A DNA stretch of 64,000 nt from Cunninghamia lanceolata (Eukaryota > Streptophyta > Pinopsida > Cupressales > Cupressaceae): the NCBI GenBank assembly GCA_027924645.1, contig BSBN01000809.1:49956001-50020000 (forward strand), read 5' to 3'. Shown here one piece after another: positions 12,005-23,580 of the stretch. Both the position numbers and the translations under genes were made by a program. Position 1 is the stretch's first letter; each line of letters begins with the position of its first letter. The notes under the pieces are model-generated. The model saw only the letters and a list, made by a program, of their open reading frames with translations. It was not told the origin of the DNA and did not search any database.

Positions 12005-12024
12005 GGAACCTTGCTCTAATACCA
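12005..12024 (-). promoter_or_regulatory. Primer-binding site of element D
   Basis: Minus strand TGGTATTAGAGCAAGGTTCC, two bases from the 5' LTR, matches the initiator-methionine tRNA type TGGTATCAGAGC with one transition. Confidence 0.85.
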
Positions 12025-12026
12025 AT

Positions 12027-13119
12027 TGTTGGTTTAGGACTGGACAACTGAGAGGGGGGGGTGAATCAATTGTCACACTTTTACAATCTTTTCTCTTTCA
12101 ATCTTCCTTTTCCACTTATAATTAATTTAATGATATAAACATTTCATCATCAATCAATAACATATGAATAGAAAACATAGATAACACATTCAACACCAAG
12201 ATTTTGACGTGGAAACCTGGTTAAGGGAAAAACCATGATGGGGGTTAACCCACAAATATTAATACCTTATTAAAAAGTATTTTTACAAATGGGAATGCAC
12301 ATGCATTCGGGCTCACTACTCAAATGGAGGCTCGCTACCTATGGAAACATTACAAGAAAATGACAGATATTCGAACTGATTAATAGCATCTACTTATGCA
12401 AGAATTTTAGTTCTGATTAAGTGCAAAAACTGATCTTACACATTTCATCTTTGCTCTGCTCTTCTTACCGTTCTACCTTCATTTGCACTTTGGATTTCTT
12501 CTCTTCTTCACATACACCTTATTCACATATACCACACACACTAAATCATCCAATTTCATCAGCTATATATATCCGCAATATGATCTTATCAGTCAGCTTC
12601 AACAACACTTAGAACTTTTATGAATGCTCTGCTCTGTCAGCTAGATCTATGCATAACTTAAGGTGCAAACCAAAACTTGCTCTTGAAAATCATCACTCAT
12701 GTTAGCCACTATCACTGATCATTATCATTTGTCCAACAAATAACTTCCATACATCTAGAATCAAGATCTTCTACAAGGTCAGCCTGTTCTTCTTCTGTCT
12801 GCTCTAACAAACTAGAACCTGGTACTTAGAGGCTAATATATTTTGCATCCTTCATCATCGAAGGACAAAAATATGGAGTTATACTATCTTGATAATGTAT
12901 ATGACTCCCCTAGATCTCCAGCTAATCATGACTTTCCACCGAAGAGATCCAGACCAAAATACCAGACCCTGTTGCTGCTCTATTCCTAACTGCCCAGACT
13001 TAGACAAATTCAGAATCTGACTTCCAGTATGAACAAATTGTGTTATGCAGATGATTGGGATGATCTTAGTTTCCATCAATGACAACAAATATCATGCCTA
13101 GAAGTGTCCCTTGCCAACA
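12027..13119 (-). repeat. 5' LTR of element D
   Basis: 1,093 bp, TGTTGG...CCAACA; next to the primer-binding site and therefore the 5' LTR in the minus orientation. Confidence 0.9.
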
Positions 13120-13283
13120 GTTTTATGGGTTTTTTTACCCAAAAGGGTTTTCTCCATGTATATCTTGTGTAATGTGCTAAATCTATGCTTGTATAATTCT
13201 CATTTATATTTATTTTATTATTTGTTTATAATGATTAGTATCCTAAGATCCTAATTTCTAACATGGTATCCGAACAAGTTAGG

Positions 13284-14254
13284 CTAGATACTAATCATTT
13301 TAATAGGTTATACTAGAAGACATGTAGAACTTAATGGGAAACCTCTTTATGCTCAATAAACGCAAGTACAAGGCTATTTGTGCAATAAATCTGGTGTGTC
13401 GTTCCTATTGTTTTAAAATTAATTCATTAGAACCAAGTTAGGAAATTCTAATCAGTTTTTAACAAGTAATATTTGAGAGAAATTTCATACTAGTCTCTAT
13501 TTCTAACATATTTATATAGCATAGAATTGTGATTGCCAACTATTTGATTCTAATAATTTAAATTTTATTTTTGTTGACTCTATTATGCTTAGAGATATCA
13601 ATTTGAAAGTTATTTTAAATTAATTTACTAGTCAATAGAGTTATTTATTGATTTGTATCTTGTAGAGCTAATAATTTTCATTATATGTAAGTAATTGGTT
13701 CAAATTGATTCTATAAATAAGGAATAGTCATAGTTTTTCATATATATTAAAATTCGAAAATGTTTTTTAAACAGTCAAAGGAAAAATTGATCGTCACTCC
13801 CTTTCTGAGAAAAGTCGCTTCCTTTCTAAAGAAAAGTCACTTCCTTTTGAAGAAAAATATATCCATTATAAGGAATGACATCCTTTAACTTGCAAATGAA
13901 TTAGAATTTAACAAAAGTCATCATTTAGATAGAAATGTTGCATCCTTTACATAGAACCATCGTGGTAATTAAGGAATGCATCCTTTCAATTGAAAATATC
14001 TTCCTTAAATGAAAGTTGCTATCTTTCTAAAACAAGTTGATTTTTTTTAAGAGAGAGTCATATCATCTAATAAGAGTGGTATCTTATAAATAAATTAAAG
14101 CCTTTAACATGATAATGACATCCTCTGTATAACGAGAGTTATTTCATTTATAAGCAGAGATGACTAATAAAGTAAAAGTATTTTCTAATTAAAAAAGGAA
14201 GTCTAATAAAAGTAATATTAATTAAAAATATTAAGAAATTAAGAACTAATAAAA
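13284..14254. other. Presumed leader of truncated Copia element and unassigned sequence
   Basis: Follows the Copia-type primer-binding site at 13264. No frame resembles gag. Between about 13790 and 14000 are loosely repeated words (cttcctttctaaagaaaagtca, gaatgacatcctttaa) that look like a degenerate short tandem repeat. Confidence 0.4.
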
Positions 14255-14268
14255 AGTAAAACCAATAA

Positions 14269-14653
14269 GCTGTTTAGGGCATGGTTTGGTGGTCAAGTCA
14301 CTCAGTTATAGTGGTGGACACTAGGGTTCAAACCCTCGCTGGGCCAAAGAGCTTGCAATCTTGTGCCTTTGTTAAGCTAATGTTCTCGCAGGTCTTGTGC
14401 CTTTGCTAGGTGGTTGTGCTCGTAGGCTATGGGCATTCACTGGACTGTTGTGCTCATAGGCTATGGGCCTTCGTTGGGCTGTTGTGCTCGTAGGCTATGG
14501 GCCTTCACTGGGCTAACAAGCTCGCAGGGTTTGAACCTCTAGTGTTGATGCAGGCATTCATGCCAGGTGTTAATGTCAGGGGATGAGGTCCCCCATGTTG
14601 TGGCCTCATTGGTTCATAGCTCCAGTCAAAAGCATTCACTAACCAAAAAAAAG
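14269..14653 (+). mobile_element. tRNA-derived SINE
   Basis: 385 bp flanked by a perfect 14 bp TSD AGTAAAACCAATAA (14255-14268 and 14654-14667). The head contains an RNA polymerase III box A-like TGGTTTGGTGG (14282-14292) and a perfect palindromic box B GGTTCAAACCC (14325-14335), 32 bp apart, as in tRNA-derived plant SINEs. The body contains three 34 bp tandem units, and the tail is an A-run (aaccaaaaaaaaga). Transcription would be internal, by polymerase III; mobility depends on LINE enzymes. Confidence 0.9.
14413..14514 (+). repeat. 34 bp tandem repeat inside the SINE, 3 copies
   Basis: Units start at 14413, 14447 and 14481 (gttgtgctcgtaggctatgg...), nearly identical; related partial words (cttgtgcctttgctaggt) occur just upstream. 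Confidence 0.85.
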
Positions 14654-14667
14654 AGTAAAACCAATAA

Positions 14668-16605
14668 AAAATTAAAAGTTTTTTTTTTCATGGTTTATTT
14701 TTAAGAGTTATTTTTCTCGATCATGAATCTTAATGGCATGTTCATGGAACATGGAGAGAATAAGTATGGGAGGATGTTGTTATGGGAGAGCAAATAGATT
14801 TGGTTAGTAACATCCTATTTTTTGCAATTTTGTAATTTTTAATTTGCTTCATTTTGTTCAAAAATGAAGAGTATTATTTTAACTTAGTTTCAAAATTGGT
14901 TCTTGATCTCACTCCAATCCTTCTTGACAAGAAATTTTAAGCCTTAATGGGGAATTTGTATAACATTTTACCACAATGCTTTATTTTAATGAGTATAAAT
15001 AAGATCCAACATTTCTAAAGAGGTCACAAAAAAAATAATTCTCTATACTCTTTGACTTTGAAATCAAATTGCAATACAGAGGGTTGTGGTATGAGTTGTG
15101 AAAAATGAAGAGCTATATGTTATACTATGAAATGAATGTACACCAACCATTCTTGGGATGAGTGAGAGAGGAGAGTGGGTGGTGATATATGTCTTCATGC
15201 AAATTTGTTAACAAGGCAATGAAAGGTCATCCTCTCAAGATATCATAAGTTTCTACTAAGTTTCCAACATACCACGACTATTCATTCTAAATTGTAATTG
15301 GTATAAGCTTAATGATCATATTCATACCTAATACTTATGGATATTTTTAACATTTTTTCATAGGTTATGATCTAAGATAATTAACAAAAACATTATTAGG
15401 GTTTTGAAGCAATTTAGAAAAAAGGTGTTCAAGATTCTAGTGTTCTTGTTAGGTTACAAAGAGCTTGGAATGAACTCAGGACCTGTTTGACCTTTAAGGG
15501 ATGCAAACATTTTGATATTTATATTTGCACTATGTTAGAAAGGGATTATGAATCATAATGAAACCATTTGTGTCATGGATTCTAGCATACAACTATATTC
15601 ATAAAATAGTGGAGCAACTTCCTTATTGGAGCACTAAAAAATTTTCCATAATTATTAGGGGATGAATTTTCTATCTCCATAACATGATATAGTAATTATA
15701 TGTTTCATTAAGTGTATAATAAATGCTTGACTTTTTGTTAAGGTTAGTATCTGCATCATTCAAGGGGAAGAAATTTGACTAGTTAAATGACCTATCCTCA
15801 ACCCCTAACATTGACTGGGATTCCTTGAGAAAGCTATTTTATAATTTGTTTTAAATAGAAGGGAGATAATATCCCACTACTAGAATAACTTACTATAATT
15901 AAGAAGGGTCTCATAGAGTTTATCCTTAATTTCAACAACATATTAAAAATGATTTTAGAGAAAATACTTTTCCACCCATTATATGATATAGATTTATTAT
16001 ACTTTCTTAGTGACTTTAAGCACGATATATCCATGTTAATAAAATTAATTAGTTGAAGAACTCTATAGTTTCTTACAAGACCATTTTGCAAGCTAAGAAT
16101 AGTTTTATATATGTTGGAAAGATAGCTCCTAGAATTATTGTGTTTTTATATTCATTTCTAGATCACATTCATGCACAAGTTATGATCGAGCCATTAAATT
16201 TAGGCTCCTTTGATTGTTTTTGATGAAGTGTTGGTTGGCTATTGAGTAAGAAAGGGAGAGTTCTTTATTGATTACTTCCTATGTTTAAATTTGTGGGAAC
16301 TCTCCTATTAATGGTCACTAGGAACCAAGTAAAAAAAATTCCTTCCTCTGATTAAATATACATATGGTTTATAAGATGTGGAGTACAAAGAACTTGGAAT
16401 ACCAACTTTTTTCAAAGTTTTTTTTCCAAAGCTTTATTTAGCATCAAGATACAATACTAAGTCTCAAAGAATGTGTGTGTAGACATGTTAAATTTGTGAC
16501 AATAATCATTTTCTCAAGGAAATTTGCTAGTTATTAATTTTCATATTTCATGCATTCTTCACAATATTTTTTTGTTTACCAATTGGAGTTCTGACTTAAT
16601 GGGCT
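14668..16605. other. Unassigned AT-rich region
   Basis: No coding frame, RNA gene or clear element boundary is visible. Probably decayed transposon sequence; it continues after E at 27117. Confidence 0.4.
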
Positions 16606-16610
16606 TCCCT

Positions 16611-17560
16611 TGTCATGGGACTTTTTCCCCAAAATGGAAAATAAATCTATTTTATGAATAACCCTTTGAAATTATAAGAGGATAAAGTTTATTTAACCTA
16701 TTATAATTAAAAGGGAGATGGAAAATAAAGGATATTATGATCCTTTGGTTAAAATAAAGATAAATAAAGAATATTTATAAAAACCCCTTTTAAAAGGGAA
16801 GAATTATTATGTTTATTAAATAATTATTAATGACAACCTTTGTGAAAGGGTGTGATGGTTTAGAAACCACCCCTTAAAATGTTATATAAGGAATTAATGT
16901 GAGACTTGGAAAGGGCATGGAGATTACTCGAGGAAAAAAAATGTGGTTTTGGTGGGCTATGGGCATTGGAGAAGGGACACACAAAGTGAGTCCAACTTAG
17001 GGTACAGTGTACACTCAAGATTGTCATGGCCAAGGCTTGTGTGCACTTGTCTTGAGTATTTGTTCTATTAAACATGGCTCTAGAGCACTTTTGTTGAGTG
17101 TTTTCTCTATTAAGCACTTGGGTTGAGTGTTTGCTTTATTGAGCATGGCTTTGGAGCACTTGTGTTGAGTATGATATGTTGTGTTCTGAATAAGAAATAT
17201 TCCTACTGGAGTGTTCCATAGCTATAAGGGCCAAGACCACTAAAATATTTTGAGGGTGAGAGTGATTGATCCAAGTACTCCGATTCAAATAAGTACTGAA
17301 CTTATTGTTAATAAAAGATATTGGAATTATTATATATGTGGGTTTTGATGTCAATCTAATTATGGGATCATGTTATTCAACTTGATTTGTTAATTATTTT
17401 CTTTAGAGTTCTTATTATATTACCACATGTTGTAATTTACATTTGTTGTTTACATCTATTTTAACATCATTGAATATTCTAAATTATCTTAACTCTAGTA
17501 TTAATTATAATAAATCTATTGCAAGTAGTTAAATAACTATGGGAGAAATGTAGCATTACG
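16611..17560 (+). repeat. 5' LTR of element E
   Basis: 950 bp, colinear with 26161-27111. Contains a repeated word series around gcacttgtgttgagtrttttctctattaagc (17040-17170). The last base is G instead of A (ATTACG), a transition from the canonical CA end. Confidence 0.9.
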
Positions 17561-17563
17561 TTT

Positions 17564-17585
17564 TGGTATCAAAGCATGTTCTAGG
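17564..17585 (+). promoter_or_regulatory. Primer-binding site of element E
   Basis: TGGTATCAAAGCATGTTCTAGG starts 3 bp after the 5' LTR; initiator-methionine tRNA type with one G-to-A change in the first twelve bases. Confidence 0.8.
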
Positions 17586-18665
17586 GCCTTCAGTATTATC
17601 AATGGCCCATATACTTTATAAAATCACAATCAACATACTTAACTTAGAAAAATACAACAGTTGATTAATAAAAGTATAGAAACAAGATACAACATCCAAT
17701 CTTGATTGGAATATGATAAGATACATATCCTAGACACATTGTGTTGATATCAATATCAAATATCTTGGTATTCTCCAAGTTTCCCAGACATATGGATTAA
17801 ATTGTAACATGTTTTTCAATCAATTTTACTAAGGCTATATAAGCCCTAAACAATCTTGATCTGGTAAGAGCCTTCCTCTTTGTGACCTATGGTTTTGAGA
17901 TCACTTGTGAGCATTTCCCCTCAATTGTATTAAGTCCTACGACCAATTCCTCAATTGTTGCCTTCCTTCTTATAACTTTCAATTATGAAATTGATTGCTA
18001 GCATTTTCAAAAATATAATCAAGACCTATGGCCAATTTTTAAAAAATTTAATGCATATATATTTATTAAGATCCAAACAATTAAAAAAAAAAGTCACCTT
18101 TAAACATACTCAATTTTTATTTTATTTATCATTGTAAAATATTTAAATACTTTACAAATTATATTTTGTTATATATTCTCAAATTGATTCTTACTCTTCA
18201 TTCTACATTTTACCCCATATATTTCTTACCCTTAAATAATTTTCTTCTTATTATTAATTTATCATCTCAACATACATAATCATTCACCATTCAATCTAAT
18301 TTTATTTTGAAAAGTTTGTTACTCTATTTGAAAGGATACACGACAAACTTATCAAAACACAAATGGAGTGGATTTTTTTTTTTTATATTGAACAAAGTAG
18401 AAAATTTACAAAGATAAGGGCAACAAAAAGTTGCCAAGAAAAGAATAAAAGCCAGCTGCAAACAACTCAAGAAGTAAGCTAAATACATAACAACAAAAAT
18501 AGTATCCAGTATACACATGTCCCAGAAGGCAATTATAGCCAGAAAAAGGGCTGAAAACATCAGCAAGTAAAAACCTCTAGATCCACACTGTACATAGCAG
18601 CACTTCCAACTAAACTATGACAACAAACAACAAAACTGTTATACAAAAATCAGCACCTGTATGGA

Positions 18666-18978
18666 TTAAAAACTATCCATCTTTCTCCCTGTAGCTGAAG
18701 ACATACTTGTTCCACTTCTCAAAGCTTGAATCTGGCAGTTAATTTGCTCTAGCTAATGGATAACTTTGACATTTTTCTTTTTCAACTCCTGAAATTGAGC
18801 ATAAACAGCAGCAATGTTGAAAAAAATATTAGAGTAAAGTTAAATGCCTTAATTGTCATGCTAAAGAAACAACATATTTCTGTAACACTGTTAAACTCTC
18901 TGGAATACAGTTTTTAGAGACTTGCCTGCGATATTTGGCCATCATTTAAGATGGAAGGAAGCACTGCTTGGTCTGGGG
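18666..18978 (-). pseudogene. Two terminal exons of an unidentified gene, with a GC-AG intron, inside element E
   Basis: On the minus strand a 53 nt exon (18978-18926) encodes PDQAVLPSILNDGQISQ and is preceded by a splice-acceptor-like CTTAG. It is followed by donor GCAAGT, a 137 nt intron (18925-18789) and acceptor ATTTCAG. The phase-matched last exon (18788-18666) reads ELKKKNVKVIH, a TAG, LEQINCQIQALRSGTS and on to MDSF before TAA. The last exon looks like a short coiled-coil tail. The in-frame TAG (probably from CAG) shows decay. About 280 bp further on the minus strand is a 13 bp A-run (18383-18371) that could mark a poly(A) end. I do not recognise the parent gene. Its position inside an LTR element, antisense to it, suggests capture; a chance frame is not excluded. 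Confidence 0.45.
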
Positions 18979-19847
18979 CTAAGGAGTGGAATTATTTGAT
19001 AAAATTATTAAAAGAATGTGATAAAAAGCATAAATAATGGAATCGATACACAAATAGAGTAGAATTACACATGAAGAGATGCATAAAAGATTCCAAGCAA
19101 GAGTTCTAAAGCAAAACATATACGTTAGAAAAAACAACACATGAACCATACCAAAAAAATGCTTAAACTATTCGTATGGTTTCCTCCTTAAAAATGGTCG
19201 ACTTTTTATAAGACATGGAGGATATAATCTTCCAAAACATGCCATAACGTTGTGTCCCTTAAACTAGCAGTTGCACAGAGTTTACATACAACGGATTTGC
19301 CAATAGGCTACAAGTAATGTAAACAATAAATTTTGGAATAAAATATAAGCTTTTTAAAAAAATTTACTTACATTTAAAATATAAATCTTCAAAAATGAGG
19401 AATTTTCATAAAGAACAATAGTTGGTAAACATCAAGTAAAAGAATAATAATCCTAAAGCAAAATGTGTTGGATACAAAATCTATGGAATAAAGAAACTTC
19501 AAAAGTTTGAAAAACAATGTAGTTATTCAATAATTATGTGCTCCAATTGTGTCCTAGGTGTTAGTAGTTTAGAATGGTTACCATGTTAATTTTCTAGGAG
19601 AGTTTTCTCATTCACAAAATGTTTGGAGACTTAACACTATAGAGATAATTCAACTTTGAAGAGACCAATTTAACAGTGGGAAAGCTTAAGAAAAAACAAA
19701 TGTAATTACATATGGGAAGCAGCGACAACTGGAACAATAATAAAAATCATGCCTTTACAGTCAATTAAAAAGGAATGCCTTCTGTAAAAAGTGTGCTCAT
19801 CTATGAAAAAAATATTCACTCAGTAGAGAATTGAATATTCTTTGGAT

Positions 19848-20692
19848 GCAAGATCAATCCTATACTTGCAAAAAAGACCCAAGATAACATTGTAGTAAGA
19901 TCTAGGTAGGAGATAGATGTCTCATCATGGTAGATGCAATAAATATAGTATATATGAGAAAGTGTGCAGAAATGGATAAGGTGAAAATAAAAGTATGGAA
20001 ATGTGTGTGTATAAGAATAGGTGAAGGTAAGAGGAATAAGCCCAATACGCCCAACTTTGTATAGTTATCCTCCTAAATTATTAAATATTTTTAATAAAAA
20101 ATTTAAATATTTTTTTCCATTTTAAAATAAAATGGCTAATTAAAGAAACCAATCATCTCCTTAAAAGCAACAAATGTAAGATCAATCCTATACTTGAAAA
20201 AATGACCCAAGATAACATGCTTGTAAGATCTAGGGAGGAGATGGATGTATCATCACGAGAGATGTCATAAATATAGTATATATGAGAAAGCGTGAAGAAA
20301 TGGATAAGGTGCAAATAAATGTATGGAAATGTGTGTGTATAAGAATAGGTGAAGACAAGAGGAATAAGTTCATCTTTGTACAAGAATATACAATTTATTG
20401 ATATATAATAATAGCCAAACATTCTCTCAAAATAATTACAAAACTAAATAGGAAATTATATGGGTATACAAATTTCACTATTACAACATCATACAAGTAT
20501 ATGAAGATCTTTTGTTAAATATTGATTTTATATTACAATAATTATATTCAACTTATTATAAGAATTAGATATATTGCTTATATAATTATAAGTTATTCTC
20601 CTAAATTATTAATTTTTTTTTTTCTATTTTAAAATAAAATGACCAATTAAACAAACCAATCACCCCCTTAAAAGAAGCTACAACTACTCCTC
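19848..20692 (+). repeat. Segmental duplication inside element E
   Basis: A block (19848-20041: gcaagatcaatcctatacttg...aagaataggtgaaggtaag) recurs at 20174-20370 with about ten percent differences. A following block (20064-20165: ctcctaaattatta...cattttaaaataaaatgg...ccttaaaagcaac) recurs at 20595-20690. Unit 2 has about 220 bp inserted between the two blocks. Confidence 0.8.
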
Positions 20693-21939
20693 AAATTCAA
20701 TTACATGTTCATTTGTATTTTAATAATATTGATATTTAAGTAACATACAAATTTTTAAGGAAACCTAGATCAACTAACTTGCACCAATGGAATTAAATAT
20801 AATGCTCTTATGAAGTAATAGGCATTAACATATTGACTAACATGACCCATGATATTGAAAAATTATAGATTAAAATAAAGAACACATTTTTCAGCATAAC
20901 AAGAGACACATTGCATCAGCGATTGTAATGTTGAATAAAATGAATGACATTGTAATTGATTAATGTAAAGATTGATTTTAATTTGTTGATTGTAATACCT
21001 AAATAAGCCAATGCAAAAAATGATGTCCTCCAAATTATGCTTATAACAACAAGGGAATGAAACTATAAGTCAAAAATATAACAAAGAATTTCTTCCCACA
21101 GTACATTTCGTTGTGAAACAAATAGTGCAATCTAAAGTATGGAAGATACCCTACCTCCATTTACCATATGACAATGATGATCGTAAAAGAATGTGTGAAT
21201 TTGATTTATTGTAAACAAAACATTAGTCTTGAAGTTCTTGCCATTGCTCATAGGCCATGCCATGTTCTATATGATTGTGTTGGGATGTTCCTTCCTAGAA
21301 TTTTATGTGTTGTACTAGAGATTTATTCAATGAAGTCTCCTTATATTGACAATGTTATATGGTTTGTCTATGGGTATAACAACTTTATGTTGGATCCGCC
21401 ACTCTGGAAATGTTGATATTTTAATTGCTATGCCTAGCTAGATTGAAACATGGATATGCTAGCATTGCATTTGAGTGGCTTCCTAAGTGTTATATTGGAT
21501 TCTCACTTAGAAGTTGATATAGTATGCCACACCTTAGCAAGCCTATGCTTGGTTTAAAATATGTTTATGCATTAGTATTTCATTCAATGTAATACATTGG
21601 TTACTTTAAAGAAGATTCTTAAGCTATTTTTTAGAAAAAGTTCCCTAATGAAATAATATGATTAATCATGTTATAGTGTTATAACTTATTATTTTATTAT
21701 TTCATTATAAATTAAAAGTATTAAGCTCCTACCACATTATTTCATTCAACAAGATAGCCCCAATGCAATTCAACACATCAATCATGAAGTTCTTTACTCT
21801 TAATATTAGACTAATTTGGACCTAATATTAAGCTTAGGTTTGTGCCATATCAAATTTCATTTATAATGCCAATCAAAATATTTATCTATTAGAATTTAAT
21901 AGTAGCTCTCAATATATCCACAATGCATATGTTAGCATC

Positions 21940-22390
21940 CAACAAACTAACCAGTGCTTAATATTAGGACTAATTATATTGAATTATATAATAATTTCAT
22001 ATTATATTTGCTATGATATTTACTACGTTATAAAATTGATATTAATTCAAAATAATATAAAGATAACATAATTGACTATCATATCTATTAAAACATATAT
22101 GAAAGCAATACTAATAAATATTATAAGCAATATAATATAATCTATAATAATGATATAGATGATATGACTATTATAGCAATAATAATAATAATAGTTATTA
22201 TAACAATATAATATTATTAATGTAATATTAATAATATTACATTAATATAAATATATTTATATTAAGATAAATATATTAATGTCATTAATTATAGTATTAA
22301 TATTAATAATAATATAATATTGTTAATTACAGCATTAATAATAATACTACTATAATATTATTAGTTATATCATAGCTTAATTATGATAGT
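21940..22390. repeat. AT-rich low-complexity tract
   Basis: Dense irregular ATA/TAATA words with short mirror and inverted repeats (for example aatattattaatgtaatattaataatatt around 22210); almost no G or C. Confidence 0.8.
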
Positions 22391-23114
22391 AAATTATACT
22401 TCTATGAATAAGCCATAGAACTTTTCCATTAAACATCACTGAGGTGTAAGTAATGCGACTTAATTTTAACAGAAAACTTTCTGTTTGAACTTTTTACCGT
22501 ACCGTTTTATAAACGCAGCTGTGTAAGCTAAAATCAGTATTAAATCATATTTGATACACTTTTGAGGGTACATATTCGTAGATTTGAAAAATGTGTGTCC
22601 AACACTTTTCTTTATTCGTTTGGAGTGACTTTGACTCAATTGATCCTAATGTATTATGATATATTTTTGTACCGTTTGACTTTTCTGTTCAGGCTGTATT
22701 TAATTCATTAATCCGTACTAAAGAGAACAGTAGCAACTTGGTACTTATATATAATAAAATGTAGTAATATTTAAATAATAATTTATTTTTCACATTATTA
22801 TTCACAGGATGAATCAATAAAAAAATAGATAAATGACATTTATCAAAATTTTAAATAAGAAAATTAATTGTGAACTATAATATGTTTGTGAAATGAATTT
22901 AATACTTTATATTGATTGGTCAAATAAGCAAAACAAGTTGCATCACATGGATGCATAAGTAATCCTACATGCTGGAAGGAACTAATAAGTCTTAAGCAAA
23001 TCAACCTGAAAAATAGATCTATCTCAAGTTTGCTCGATAGGGTCTGTTGGAGTGGAAATTTATTTTCTCAAAATTTATTGCATTCAACGAGGATAGAGAG
23101 AGTAGAAGAACACA

Positions 23115-23580
23115 TTTGGGATTAATGTAAGCATGCACAAAGTGTTGATTATTTTCCATGGCAACAACACAGAGAGATGGATAGAGAAAATTTGGGATTA
23201 TTGTAAGAATGCATGGAGCAAGGTAGAGAGGACTGATTATTTCTATGGCAGCAAGACAAGAGAAGTAGATTACAGTTATATAGACCAGGGATTGAAGTTA
23301 AATGCAATGGAATTGAAGCAGGTGATGGAGGATAGAGTAGGGGTTGTAGAGCTATTGTCAGCCTCACAAAACAAGCTAACATTTCAATCCAGATCCATAA
23401 GGAAGATTGATTGAAAGAAGACAAAGAGGAAGCAAACAAACTTTGTGCCAGAGACAAGATAGTGGAGACCCCTAGCGCCCGGAAAAGAAAAATGGTGAGG
23501 TTTCTCCAGCCGAAGCAAACAAGCAAGTTGTAAGACAACTTTCTGGCATTAGGAATTTTCGGGGAGCAAAGCTCCCACAA
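23115..23580 (+). pseudogene. Gene-like frame of unknown origin inside element E, frameshifted
   Basis: The plus strand has an open frame from 23133 to 23414 whose later part looks coding (MELKQVMEDRVGVVELLSAS, then SQNKLTFQSRSIRKI). A 4 bp direct repeat gattgatt near 23404 shifts the frame. The next frame is again open to 23540 with a charged, basic composition (LKEDKEEANKLCARDKIVET, then ARKRKMVRFLQPKQ) and a stop. The 5' part overlaps a tandem duplication (tttgggattaatgtaagcatgca at 23115 and tttgggattattgtaagaatgca at 23191), so the first residues are not reliable coding. GC content is higher than in the surroundings. I recognise no family. Likely a captured exon. Confidence 0.35.

Larger units (their letters stand above)
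5766..13119 (-). mobile_element. Element D: non-autonomous LTR retrotransposon with gag and a large unknown ORF
   Basis: A 7,354 bp element bounded by LTRs beginning TGTTGGTTTAG and ending CTTGCCAACA. The flanks GCTTT (5761-5765) and GTTTT (13120-13124) are a 5 bp TSD with one transition. Orientation is minus: primer-binding site next to the right LTR and polypurine tract next to the left LTR. It encodes gag (10801-11957) and a second ORF (7119-10442). No protease, integrase, reverse transcriptase or RNase H motif is found, so it must have been mobilised in trans. Multiple knuckles of CFNCNKFGHRAIQC type resemble gag of SIRE/Maximus Copia elements, but the lineage assignment is inference. Confidence 0.85.
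5370..13263 (+). repeat. Copia-type LTR (about 535 bp) interrupted by element D
   Basis: The LTR starts TGTTAGAA (5370) and ends TTCTAACA (13263), an exact 8 bp terminal inverted repeat. TGGTATCCGAACAAGTTAGG (13264-13283) follows immediately as a decayed initiator-methionine tRNA primer-binding site. The two pieces are 5370-5765 and about 13125-13263; element D occupies the middle. A TATA-like stretch (ctatatttaagg) lies near 5585. The TGGTATC-type site makes this a 5' LTR on the plus strand; no matching 3' LTR or pol is seen in the window, so the element is truncated. Confidence 0.7.

Noticed and set aside
14325..14335. Possible tRNA gene from box A/B match
   Set aside because: No cloverleaf can be drawn; the TSD, A-tail and body identify a SINE.
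18324..18566. 80-codon minus-strand frame below the exon pair
   Set aside because: Cys/Phe/Leu-rich with no domain; lies in what would be the 3' untranslated part of the captured fragment.
23149..23580. 143-codon minus-strand frame
   Set aside because: Overlaps the plus-strand gene-like frame; Cys/Leu/Ser-rich composition typical of an antisense shadow, and no recognisable domain.
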